NCBI GenBank assembly: GCA_965249005.1 | Contig: CBDFLD010000004.1 | Span: 1 to 64,000, forward strand | Reading direction: 5' to 3' | Source: CBDFLD01 sp965249005 | Lineage (GTDB): Bacteria; Acidobacteriota; UBA6911 | Length of the DNA: 64,000 nt | Shown: one piece after another, positions 26,268-34,652 of the stretch | How positions within the stretch are numbered: position 1 is the first letter of the stretch | How the letters are laid out: each line of letters starts with the position of its first letter | The notes under the pieces: generated by a model | Database searches by the model: none | What the model saw: the letters and a program-made list of their open reading frames with translations, nothing else | Told to the model about the DNA's origin: nothing | Program-made: the position numbers and the translations under genes

Positions 26268-27485
26268 ATGTTTGACTTGGACCCGGGGCTGCTCGAGCAG
26301 CTCAAAGAAAAAAAAGTGAGAATCGATCTGCGGGATGAGAATACGCTCATGGTCTGGAACGTGCCAATCAACCAAGGCTTCTACAACAAATCCCGTACCA
26401 ATGTTCTCATCAAGGATACCAGCGATATCACGCCCCAGATTGCCGCGGAAGACGCGATTGGGCCAATCAACCTGATGGGGTCGGAGGCCGGGTTGCCTTG
26501 GATAATAGGGGTGGACGCGGACCTGGAGTACAGAGGCGGAGATGCCTTTTTGGCACGAGCGTTTGCCGCGGGCCTGGAGAACCGCGGTTGGCGTGTCTTG
26601 AGCACTTTCCGGAATCGGGTGTATTCATTGGAGAGCGCCATCCTCTTCGCTCTGGCGGTGCTCGGTTTCAACGACCAAGAACCGTGCCTTGACCCACCGA
26701 CGGACCCACGAACTGAACCACGAAATGACAATGACGAGGCCGTTGCAGCTTCCGTCGGCAGCCTGCTCGGCTCGTGGGGAAAAAGAGTCTCCGACGGGAT
26801 GACGCTGGGTCGGGACGACGTGCTCGATGAGGTACTGTGCACCGTGCTCCAGGCGGAAGGAAGATTGCCCGTACTGTGCGCCGACTCGGGGGTTGGCAAG
26901 ACCAACTTCATTGCCGGAATGGCCAAACGGATTCGCGAGAAAAAGCCGTCCTGTGAAGTCCATCGCATCGACCTGTGCTTTCTAATGGCGGGGATTGGCA
27001 GTGCCGCTGAACGAGAAGGCCTTCTGGCAGCGGTCTTGCGGGAGGTTTCCGGTGCCAACAAGGTCGTGCTCGCAATTGAGCGCTTGGAGCAAGCCTTTGT
27101 CAGCCCCGCGGCGCCGATGCTGTTCGCGAATGCGCTGGAAGAGGGGGCCAAGCTCATCGCGACTACATCGACCAACATATTCGAAAAGGTGGACCAGGCC
27201 TTCCGGAGGCGACTTCAGCTCATCGATCTACCGGAGTTGAGCCCACTTCAAACCCTGGAGATTCTTGCCTTTGTTCGACTGCGGCTCAAGAAGCATCACC
27301 GGGTCGAGATCGATGCGTCGCTGCTGGAAGTCGTTCTGGACAGATCTCGGTCCGTGCAGGGCTGCCTTCCTTCCAAGGCGATACTGCTGCTTGACGCAGC
27401 AGCGTCGCGTGCTGTGGTTGCCTCGAGGTCTTCACTTCAGCTAGAGGACATCTATTTGGCGGCCACCGGATTCCGCAACGAATAG
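26268..27485 (+). CDS. Clp-D1-like AAA protein with degenerate ATP site, cluster end
   Basis: A 405-residue protein four bases behind pafA. The first 160 residues are unrecognised. Residues about 180-400 resemble the D1 module of ClpA/ClpB/ClpC: the GRDDVLDEVL entry, a Walker A A205-x4-G-K211-T, AGIGSAAEREGLLAAVLREV for the pore and helix region, LIATTSTNIFEKVDQAFRRR for sensor and Arg finger, then KHHRVEID and LPSKAILLLDAAASRA for the small lid. The Walker B reads VVLAIER, so the D-E pair is degraded and hydrolysis is doubtful, although binding may persist. It may be an adaptor or a second unfoldase stage for tagged proteins. No Clp protease subunit is encoded here. Confidence 0.75.
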   Translation: MFDLDPGLLEQLKEKKVRIDLRDENTLMVWNVPINQGFYNKSRTNVLIKDTSDITPQIAAEDAIGPINLMGSEAGLPWIIGVDADLEYRGGDAFLARAFAAGLENRGWRVLSTFRNRVYSLESAILFALAVLGFNDQEPCLDPPTDPRTEPRNDNDEAVAASVGSLLGSWGKRVSDGMTLGRDDVLDEVLCTVLQAEGRLPVLCADSGVGKTNFIAGMAKRIREKKPSCEVHRIDLCFLMAGIGSAAEREGLLAAVLREVSGANKVVLAIERLEQAFVSPAAPMLFANALEEGAKLIATTSTNIFEKVDQAFRRRLQLIDLPELSPLQTLEILAFVRLRLKKHHRVEIDASLLEVVLDRSRSVQGCLPSKAILLLDAAASRAVVASRSSLQLEDIYLAATGFRNE

Positions 27486-27557
27486 ACCATGGGTTTGTGC
27501 TGTCTCTTGGGGCAAGCTGCTATACTGCCCCGCGGCGACAACAAGGGAGAAGAGGCA

Positions 27558-28769
27558 GTGAAGCAGCTGGGCAACCGGGTGGCGGTCCTTGGTATCAGCG
27601 ACACGAAGGCCGCCCGGAGGAGAGAGGATTCCACGTTTTTTCAGCTCGCCTACGAGGCGGCCAAGCAAGCCGTCGGTGACGCAGGGCTGACGAAGGACGA
27701 CATACAGTACTGCTTTTTTTCGACAGCGTGCGAGAATTTCAATCGCCAGCCCCTGATGGGCATCTATATCTCCGAAGTTCTGGGATGGTCTGGAAAGCCT
27801 CTCTATCAGTTCACCAACGCAGGGGGTGCCTCCGGTTCCGCCATTTGTGCGGCCTACAACTACGTGGCGTCCGGCCAGGCGGACCTGGTGCTGGCCGTCG
27901 GCGGCGACAAGATCTCCGATGCCGACGCGCCGCGGCTCAATGGGTTTCAGAACTTGATTGCGTATGGGATCGACAGCATCTTCGAGACTCCTTTTGGGGC
28001 GGCGTTGGGGCAGTTCGCGATGCTATGCCAGGCCTACATGTCGATCTACGGTATTACCGAAGAGCAGGCCGCCAAGGTCTCGGTGAAGAACCACGGCAAC
28101 GCGCTGTTGAATCCGAACGCTCAGGCGCCTTTGAAGATAACGGTGGATGATGTCCTGGAGTCGGCGACGATTGCCTGGCCGATCAAGTTCCTGGATTGCA
28201 GCCTCGTCAGCGATATTTTTGCGGCGGTGGTTTTCGCGTCCGAGGAAAAAGCAAGGAAACTCAGCGACAATCTGATCTACGTCCGCGGGGTGGGCCACGC
28301 CAACGATGTCGGCAAGTTCGGGTGGCGAGAAGTGATGAATCCGGGAGCGACCTTCGGACAGGCGCCGGTCATGAGGGCGGCAGCCACGGAAGCCTACCAG
28401 ATGGCCGGTATCTCGGACCCTCCGAGCCAGATCGATGTGGCTCAGATCCAGGACGGCTTCAGCTGGTTAGAATTGATGAGCTACGAGATGCTTGGCTTCT
28501 GCGGAGAAGGCGAGGGAGGTCGATGGATCGATGAAGGGCTGACGGATCTTGGAGGAAAGCTGCCGGTCAACCCGGGCGGGGGCTGCATCGGTCACGGCCA
28601 TGCGTATGGTGGGATCGGCATGTTCGACATCGCAGAATGTGTCCGGCAACTGCGCGGCGCTGCCGGAGATTATCAGGTCAAGCCTGTCCCGGAGGTCGGG
28701 CTGGTGGAGACCATGGGGGGGTCCGCCATCAGCGTGTCCACGGTGGTCATTCTTGAAAGGGACCGATGA
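27558..28769 (+). CDS. Thiolase-fold protein lacking the nucleophile cysteine
   Basis: A 403-residue thiolase-superfamily protein. Typical blocks are AYEAAKQAVGDAGLTKDDIQ, the helix segment CAAYNYVASGQADLVLAVGG and the C-terminal NPGGGCIGHGHAYGGIG. The nucleophile block reads N-A-G-G-A-S-G where thiolases have C-A-S-G, so the acyl-accepting cysteine is Gly. Such proteins pair with a DUF35 protein in aldolase-type (Ltp2/ChsH2-like) or BbsAB-type complexes, and a DUF35 gene overlaps the stop here (ATGA). The substrate is unknown. GTG 27558 is chosen because GGGAGAAGAGG sits before it; the frame begins earlier without support. A promoter probably lies in 27486-27557, since the tagging cluster ends just before. 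Confidence 0.85.
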   Translation: MKQLGNRVAVLGISDTKAARRREDSTFFQLAYEAAKQAVGDAGLTKDDIQYCFFSTACENFNRQPLMGIYISEVLGWSGKPLYQFTNAGGASGSAICAAYNYVASGQADLVLAVGGDKISDADAPRLNGFQNLIAYGIDSIFETPFGAALGQFAMLCQAYMSIYGITEEQAAKVSVKNHGNALLNPNAQAPLKITVDDVLESATIAWPIKFLDCSLVSDIFAAVVFASEEKARKLSDNLIYVRGVGHANDVGKFGWREVMNPGATFGQAPVMRAAATEAYQMAGISDPPSQIDVAQIQDGFSWLELMSYEMLGFCGEGEGGRWIDEGLTDLGGKLPVNPGGGCIGHGHAYGGIGMFDIAECVRQLRGAAGDYQVKPVPEVGLVETMGGSAISVSTVVILERDR

Positions 28770-29221
28770 CCGAGAAAGACATCGTCAAGGCCTACTACAA
28801 GATGGAAGCAGAATTCAACTACAGCTACGGAAAGATCTCACCGTTCTTCTGCGGCTTGAGGGACCACCAGAAAATAATGGGGACGCGGTGTGGCCGTTGC
28901 GGCGTTGTGTTTTGCCCGCCCACGTCCGACTGTCCCAAGTGTTGGGTTCCCACCGTTTGGCTCGAGGTCGGGCCCCGAGGAACCCTGCTTCACTACACGG
29001 TGATCGGCCTCCAGCCCCTGTGGGTGAAGCGAAACGTGCCTTTCACGCTGGGGCTGATCAAGCTAGACGGCGCGGATACCGGCCTCATGCACTTCATCGG
29101 TGAAACCGACAGGGCGAAGCTCCAGGGTGGGCTCCGGGTCGAGGCGGTGTTCAAGGAGGAGCGGGGCGGTTATATCACCGACATCGAGGAGTTTAGAATA
29201 CTGAACGACCCGGGAGTTTAG
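28766..29221 (+). CDS. DUF35-type zinc-ribbon/OB-fold acyl-CoA partner protein
   Basis: A 151-residue partner of the thiolase-like protein, overlapping it by four bases. The N-terminal rubredoxin-like zinc ribbon has CGRC and CPKC, with an OB-fold to the end (TLLHYTVIGLQ, FTLGLIKLDGADTGLMHF). DUF35 proteins bind acyl-CoA and sit beside thiolases or aldolases. The C-terminus EEFRILNDPGV is created by a 25-bp tandem duplication (29189-29238). Without it the frame would read on to NDPSTREDS, so the last residues are recently altered. Confidence 0.88.
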   Translation: MTEKDIVKAYYKMEAEFNYSYGKISPFFCGLRDHQKIMGTRCGRCGVVFCPPTSDCPKCWVPTVWLEVGPRGTLLHYTVIGLQPLWVKRNVPFTLGLIKLDGADTGLMHFIGETDRAKLQGGLRVEAVFKEERGGYITDIEEFRILNDPGV

Positions 29222-29237
29222 AATACTGAACGACCCG
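29189..29237. repeat. 25-bp tandem duplication at the DUF35 stop
   Basis: The segment GAGTTTAGAATACTGAACGA plus CCCGG is present twice back to back, 29189-29213 and 29214-29237, identical over 24 bases. Since 25 is not a multiple of three, it shifts the frame and brings the stop TAG forward. Confidence 0.85.
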
Positions 29238-29241
29238 TCCA

Positions 29242-29273
29242 CCCGTGAAGATTCCTGACGGAGTCTTCACGGG
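29242..29273. terminator. Hairpin between convergent transcription units
   Basis: CCCGTGAAGA (29242-29251) and TCTTCACGGG (29264-29273) are perfect 10-bp arms with a 12-base loop. It lies between the plus-strand thiolase operon and the minus-strand glycosyltransferase, overlapping the latter's stop. There is no U tract on either side, so it is a bidirectional stop signal of uncertain strength. Confidence 0.5.
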
Positions 29274-30811
29274 AGCAAGCGTTGAGCAATCCCATCCCAG
29301 GAAAAATTTTCGACGGCGATTTTTCGCAATTGCCTGCCGACCTGGTACCGCCGGGTCGAATCGTTGAAGTCGCCGGGATAAAGGAACTGCAGCGCAGCCT
29401 CGATTTTGGCAGGCAACGCATCGACAAAACACTCGCGGGGCAGAGTCATCAGCTCCCCCAGTTCCGGAGACGAGCTGGCCACGACGTCGACGACTTCCTT
29501 CAAGCCGGAATGATAGCTGCACACGGGCAGGATCCCGGCCGCCATCGCCTCGACAGCCACCATGCCAAAGGCTTCGGGGCGTTTGCTCGGGACCAGAACA
29601 AGGCTGGCAATAGGCAGAAGATCCTGCAGACAATCATGATCCAGCATTCCGGTCAGCGTGATCCGGGACACTTCTTTCGAGGAGAGGGGGCGGAACCAGC
29701 GCGAGAAGTCGAGCTCTTCGACGAAGTCGCCGGCTCTGGCGAAGCGCTCGAACGAGTCGCGGTCATCATTGGCCAAGGCCTGGATCATTCCTTCCAGGTG
29801 TTCGCGGTAGGTTCCGAAACCGATCAACAGTATTCTGCACTCGCCAATTCGGTCCAGAAGCTCCGGGACCGTGACCAAGAGCTCGCCGACTCCCTTGGTA
29901 TCCAGGAACTTGCCGAAATAGCATACGATCGGCTCCCCTGGTTGGAATCTCGGCCATCGATCCAGTAAATCCGAGTCCGGAGTTCGCTGGTCATAGGTTT
30001 CTCCTTCAGCAACCAGCAGCGTATGAAGCTCGCCCGGCGCAAGGCCGTTTGGATTGGGTAATTCCCGAACGCGCCTGCCGTTGGGGTTGAGCTCGATCTT
30101 CTTTTCGATCGTCTGCAGCGCGCGCTGCTCGCTGGCCTGAATACTCTCGCTGGGTCGAAAAAGGTCAGGGTCCATGCCAGGGGATACGATCCGCACTTTT
30201 GCTTCCAAAAAGGGCTTGCCGAAGACCTCGAACACCCGGTCGCGTACGTATTCGGTTCCGACAACTACCGTGTCCGCCCCTTCGAGGCCTTCCAGGGCAT
30301 ATGGCATCAGGCCCGGGTTTGGAACCAGAGCATACTCCATGGCGCTCCCGTGAACTTTCACGTCGTAGGGCACTTCCAGATTGGCCAGCGCGCGCCGGGC
30401 AATAACGGGACTCAGCAGAACATGGTTTGCCAGCACCCGATCCGCACCCGCTCGCGCGACAGCGCGGAGGGCGCGCGCCGTCAGGTCGATGTGGGCTTCG
30501 AGCTCGGCCGCCGTCAGGTCAGGGATTTTTTTGACTTGGTAGCCGTCGTAGCGGTCCTCGACGTAGACGGGCAAGAGATCGGCGATGTCTGGAACAATAA
30601 CCCGGAGGTGACCGGCTGTAGGTGGCGCAACCGGCATCGACTGAGGACAGATCCACGCCTCATCCACGAATGGAAGGGATTCGGCCTGGCGTTCCTGGCA
30701 GATTACGGTGACCGCGTGTCCCTGAGCCTGCCAGGCCCGTGCCACGTTGGTTACATAGATGTTGGAACCCGTTCCTTGCAGGAGATAGCCGTGGAGGAGG
30801 ATAAGGTGCAT
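29267..30811 (-). CDS. GT4-type glycosyltransferase
   Basis: A 514-residue cytoplasmic glycosyltransferase of the GT-B fold. The N-terminal G-T-G-S-N-I-Y-V-T-N-V-A-R-A-W motif is the GGIARYV-type sugar-acceptor strand. The C-terminal domain has I-V-C-Y-F-G-K-F-L-D-T-K-G and P-S-K-R-P-E-A-F-G-M-V-A-V-E-A-M-A-A-G, the E-x7-E nucleotide-sugar site of GT4 enzymes. The donor is not identifiable and no partner genes are adjacent. M at 30811 (MHLILLHG) is chosen because a GT-B strand follows it; an ATG seven codons upstream is also open. It terminates at the hairpin 29242-29273. Confidence 0.85.
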   Translation of the reverse strand: MHLILLHGYLLQGTGSNIYVTNVARAWQAQGHAVTVICQERQAESLPFVDEAWICPQSMPVAPPTAGHLRVIVPDIADLLPVYVEDRYDGYQVKKIPDLTAAELEAHIDLTARALRAVARAGADRVLANHVLLSPVIARRALANLEVPYDVKVHGSAMEYALVPNPGLMPYALEGLEGADTVVVGTEYVRDRVFEVFGKPFLEAKVRIVSPGMDPDLFRPSESIQASEQRALQTIEKKIELNPNGRRVRELPNPNGLAPGELHTLLVAEGETYDQRTPDSDLLDRWPRFQPGEPIVCYFGKFLDTKGVGELLVTVPELLDRIGECRILLIGFGTYREHLEGMIQALANDDRDSFERFARAGDFVEELDFSRWFRPLSSKEVSRITLTGMLDHDCLQDLLPIASLVLVPSKRPEAFGMVAVEAMAAGILPVCSYHSGLKEVVDVVASSSPELGELMTLPRECFVDALPAKIEAALQFLYPGDFNDSTRRYQVGRQLRKIAVENFSWDGIAQRLLP

Positions 30812-30983
30812 AAAACGTGGACCAGGACCCATTCAATCAGCGAACAACAAGCACAGGCCATGCATGGACTTCTGTTCGTCTGCGGAATTAGATTGGATTA
30901 CTAAAAAGGGACTCCACCATGTCTCCATCATTTCGCGAAGGGCGCGTGGGGATTCTCGCAAGACTGAACCTGGCGTATTCCTT

Positions 30984-33413
30984 TCAGAAACTCAAACGAA
31001 GGCGCACTCCCAGCAAACGGGGGTGGCCAAAATGGGTGCCTTCAAACGGATTGCCGAAGTTGTAGGCAAAACGATTGTTGGCGATGTTCCGAACGTCGAC
31101 TTGAGCCGAAACTTGGACGTTTCGATCTCTCAAAAGGTCGATCCCAAGAGAAAAATCAAGAACCGACCACGGTTTGACTCTTCGGCGTTGGAAGTCGACA
31201 AGGTCTGAATCGGGCCTGGATATGAGATTCTCGATACTTTCCTCGTCGACCTCGAGAGGGACCCCACTTTCGTGCCGGCCCGAAAAGGTACCCCAGACTC
31301 CCGACCGTCGGTGGTAGTAGTGAACTCCAAACGCTCCCGCGTTTCGTTGATCGTGATCCGGTATGAACTGGGTGCCAGCTCCGATTTCGATGAACTCGTC
31401 TGTGAGGAACAGTCCTCCGTTGATCGGTCCCGTCTGCAAAATCCGGCCATTGGTATAGCTTAGGTATCCCGAAAGACCTTTCCGATATGGGACTTCCAGC
31501 CGGACCTCGAGCCCACGGGCAATACCCTTCGCGACGCTGTTGGGAAAGACGATCGTTGTATTGAAGAAGACGTTCGGATCCCCGAAGTTGACAAAGGAGC
31601 GCCACCAGTAGGCCGCGTCAAATCGAACAGCACCACCAAGATCTTGACTGAACCCGATCTCGGAGGCGCTCACCCTTTCTGCTCGCACGGGCGCGCCGCC
31701 ACCGGCCTTGGCGAAAGGAGAAAGATCGCGCGCCTGCCTCGAGTTTGCAAGGAGAAGATTCTCCAGCTGCGGCGGCATGTAAAGGCGATTGAACGAAGCT
31801 CGAATGACTGTCCGCGTCGACGGAAGATACCAGGCCCCTCCGATGCGCGGACTGAACTGTTGCTCGGGCGCGGGCAAGCTCGATCGATCGAAGCGCAGCC
31901 CAAGATCGAGGGTCAGATTCTCAATTGGAGAGAAGGAATCCTGCGCGTACCAGGAGACATTGGTTCCCGCATCCACGTCTTGGAAGACAAAAGGGTTGTC
32001 CGGAGTGAACTCCATCGCTTGCTCTGAGATTTCGCGATCTTGCGCGATCTCCTCATCGGTGATGAAGAAGCTGAACGACTCCTTTGGTCGAACGCGAGTC
32101 ACCTCGGTGCCTGTCTTGAACGTGTGCCCCTGGATACGGTGGGCAAGGCTGCCGAGGACGCCCTGGCGTGACTGTTGCCGACGCTGCGACGCTGAAATCG
32201 GGGTATCCCGCGGGCTGGGAAATAGTCTGGACTCGGCGAGTCGGCGAAAATATGCGACATGGCTGACGGAATTCGCCGACCACACGTGCTGCCAGCTGAC
32301 CGATTGGCTGTTGTCTTGCAGTTTCTGAACCTGTCGCTGCCCGGCCGTTTCCTGAATTCGGTCATTTGGAACGTTGAAATCGGAACCGGCAACCGACAGG
32401 TTGATCCAAAGGGTGTCCTTTGGGGTGAGATGCCAATCGAAGCGGGTGTGCAGGCTACCCGCTCTCCCATGATTGTGAAAGTTTCCGATCTCCACGGGAT
32501 CGAGGTAGCGGCGCGATCGGTTGCCGAAGCTGGCTATGAAGAAGCCGAAGTTTTGTCCAGCAGTGCCGCCTACCGTAGCGCCCACGGCTCGCTCACGGAA
32601 GTTTCCGAATCCCCCCGTCAGACTTCCGTGCAAGGGTTCATCTATGCCCGAGCGGGGCAGCACGGAAACAACCGCTCCGGATCGGCCTCCGAACTCGGCG
32701 GGAAAGTTTCCGGTCAGAATGTTCACGGACCGGATTGCGTCGGTGTCAAGGGCTCCCGACGACACCATGTCGATCCGGTCCGTAATCGGGATCCCATCGA
32801 TTACATAGAGGATACCGTCATCGACCCCCCGTACGTGAATGAGTCCGTTGTTCTCGGTCATCATGCCCGGGGTCGTCGCCACCAAATCGAGAAGCTTGCG
32901 ACTCCGGTTCATGCTGGGCTGCCGTTGCACGAAGCCGTTGTCGAATTCGGTTTCAGTCCTGCTGGAGTCTTCTTCGAGGGCCGCCTTGGCGGTTTCCACC
33001 TGAACCGTGGTGTGTGCGCCCGCGATCTCCAGTTTTACGTCCATGATTACGGGCAGGCCGGATCGAACCCTGAAGTTTCGGACCGACGGATGGAAGCCCG
33101 GGCTGTGAATGCGAAGGGTGTACCGGTCGAAGGGAACATTGCGAAAGGCAAACGTTCCGGTACCGTCGGTCCTCGAAACCCGCGCAAACCCCGTGGTGGG
33201 ATTCTCGAGCCTTGCCTCTGCCGCCAGGATAGGGGCCGAGCTTGGATCCGACACCACCCCGGAAACAGTGCCAATCCGAAGCTGGGGCAGACCCGATTCT
33301 GGGGCCAGCAGCGAGATCACGAGGGTAAGGAGATTAGCAACGCAGCGCGATCGTGCTGAACCATTGGAGGGGCGATGGGGCGCGCCCCTATGGGTTTCGT
33401 GCAGATAAGTCAA
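30984..33413 (-). CDS. TonB-dependent receptor with carboxypeptidase-regulatory-like N-terminal domain
   Basis: An 809-residue outer-membrane receptor. Signal sequence in the first 45 residues is followed by a CarboxypepD-like beta-sandwich (SGVVSDPSSAPILAAEARLE, FRNVPFDRYTLRIHSPGF). Residues about 130-270 form the plug with VIDGIPITDRI, ILTGNFPAEFGGRSGAVVSVLPRSG. A 22-stranded barrel follows to a C-terminal RLSF. This is the Acidobacteria/Bacteroidota style of receptor for large ligands or glycans, and its substrate is unknown. It is upstream in transcription order from the glycosyltransferase gene, but a 173-bp gap makes an operon doubtful. The TPR gene at 33444-34451 lies only 30 bp upstream on the same strand, so cotranscription with it is likely. 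Confidence 0.88.
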   Translation of the reverse strand: MTYLHETHRGAPHRPSNGSARSRCVANLLTLVISLLAPESGLPQLRIGTVSGVVSDPSSAPILAAEARLENPTTGFARVSRTDGTGTFAFRNVPFDRYTLRIHSPGFHPSVRNFRVRSGLPVIMDVKLEIAGAHTTVQVETAKAALEEDSSRTETEFDNGFVQRQPSMNRSRKLLDLVATTPGMMTENNGLIHVRGVDDGILYVIDGIPITDRIDMVSSGALDTDAIRSVNILTGNFPAEFGGRSGAVVSVLPRSGIDEPLHGSLTGGFGNFRERAVGATVGGTAGQNFGFFIASFGNRSRRYLDPVEIGNFHNHGRAGSLHTRFDWHLTPKDTLWINLSVAGSDFNVPNDRIQETAGQRQVQKLQDNSQSVSWQHVWSANSVSHVAYFRRLAESRLFPSPRDTPISASQRRQQSRQGVLGSLAHRIQGHTFKTGTEVTRVRPKESFSFFITDEEIAQDREISEQAMEFTPDNPFVFQDVDAGTNVSWYAQDSFSPIENLTLDLGLRFDRSSLPAPEQQFSPRIGGAWYLPSTRTVIRASFNRLYMPPQLENLLLANSRQARDLSPFAKAGGGAPVRAERVSASEIGFSQDLGGAVRFDAAYWWRSFVNFGDPNVFFNTTIVFPNSVAKGIARGLEVRLEVPYRKGLSGYLSYTNGRILQTGPINGGLFLTDEFIEIGAGTQFIPDHDQRNAGAFGVHYYHRRSGVWGTFSGRHESGVPLEVDEESIENLISRPDSDLVDFQRRRVKPWSVLDFSLGIDLLRDRNVQVSAQVDVRNIANNRFAYNFGNPFEGTHFGHPRLLGVRLRLSF

Positions 33414-33443
33414 AGCGAATGATTTTGGGGCACTGCCATCAGA

Positions 33444-34451
33444 CTACTTGAGCTCCGCTCGAGCCTTGTTGATGACCCGCTCGATTCCTTCCGTGCTTTG
33501 CTGGTTGAGAGATCGGTACAGGTTGTCCAGGTGCTGCTTGGAACTCCGCGCTGTGGACCCCCCAATCACGAAAGCCTTGGCGAAGTTCTTCATGGCCAAA
33601 TCGACCCTTCCCTGCTGCCAGTGGGATTGAGCCAAAAAATAGTACGCGTGCTCGTTCTTACGGAAATACTTGGTCGCGTTCTGGAGATTGGCAATGGCTC
33701 TCTTATAGTTTTGCCGATCGTGCGCGTACTTTCCTACCACATAGTAGCAGGTCGCATAGACGTGCGTCGTGTATTGTTTCCACTGCGCTGTCGGGACCGC
33801 TTCAGGCTTTTCCGCGGATCGAACGGCCTTGATGCACAGGCTGGCATATTTGGACGCCTTGGCGTCGCGGCCGGACGCGTCGTACTTCTTGGTCAGCTCG
33901 AGTAGAATCTCATGGTTGTCCGGCAACAACGACACGGTCTTTTCTCCCCATTCCAGAAACTTGGCGTTGTTTTTCAAGTCGAGGTAGGCCTTTGTCAGAT
34001 AATAGGCGGTGTTGCCTCGGCTGGGATCTTCCGCAAATACCTTCTCGCCAGCAACGACAAATTTTTCCAGCTGCTGCGTCTGTTGATACGCGGTAGCCAG
34101 CATGGAGACGGTATAGATATCATCCGGGACGAGCCCCAGATAGCGCTCACCGAAGGTAATCATCTCCCCCCACTGTGCTGAACCTTGCAGTTCGGCCATG
34201 GCCGATTGATAGGCGGCGACAGCGTGGGGACGCAGGGTGGATTGCGCACGTTCCTGAAGGAAGGCGATGGCCAAATCGATCTTTTTTAGCGCGTCCGCCT
34301 CGTTGGCGATGGCCTTGTACGCTTGATACTCCTCACGGGTGTATTGCGGTTTTTCCTGCGCGGCGCCCTTGATTGTCGGCAGAGCCAGCACAGCCGCGAA
34401 AGCCAGACACATGATTCGTATCGAGATAAAAGTGGAACCAAGGGCAGTCAT
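33444..34451 (-). CDS. Exported TPR protein
   Basis: A 335-residue protein with a signal peptide (IMCLAFAAVLALPTIKGAAQ) and a mostly helical body of about six TPR-like hairpins. Examples are AVAAYQSAMAELQGSAQWGE, YTVSMLATAYQQTQQLEKFV, EHAYYFLAQSHWQQGRVDLA and NYKRAIANLQNATKYFRKNE. Periplasmic TPR proteins usually assemble other proteins. It precedes the TonB-receptor gene by 30 bp on the same strand, so a link to that receptor is plausible. No catalytic motif is seen. It is preceded by a GGAGAT ribosome site before ATG 34451. Confidence 0.82.
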   Translation of the reverse strand: MTALGSTFISIRIMCLAFAAVLALPTIKGAAQEKPQYTREEYQAYKAIANEADALKKIDLAIAFLQERAQSTLRPHAVAAYQSAMAELQGSAQWGEMITFGERYLGLVPDDIYTVSMLATAYQQTQQLEKFVVAGEKVFAEDPSRGNTAYYLTKAYLDLKNNAKFLEWGEKTVSLLPDNHEILLELTKKYDASGRDAKASKYASLCIKAVRSAEKPEAVPTAQWKQYTTHVYATCYYVVGKYAHDRQNYKRAIANLQNATKYFRKNEHAYYFLAQSHWQQGRVDLAMKNFAKAFVIGGSTARSSKQHLDNLYRSLNQQSTEGIERVINKARAELK

Positions 34452-34652
34452 GGCGATCTCCTTTTGTTTTACTGCTCACCTTGTTGTTAGGAGGCTTAGT
34501 TTTCGTCTTGATCATCCTGTTTACCACTTGACGCATCTCAGATAAAGCGAAAACCGCCTATTGGTGACCCTGTCTCACCGTCCGACACGCGAGCGTCACC
34601 GTATTTACAAACAGGAGCACTTCGGGGCTGTTTGTGCTAACTTTTCCCGATC

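Noticed and set aside
32259..33359. Plus-strand frame of 366 codons
   Set aside because: It is antisense to the TonB receptor plug and carboxypeptidase-like domains.
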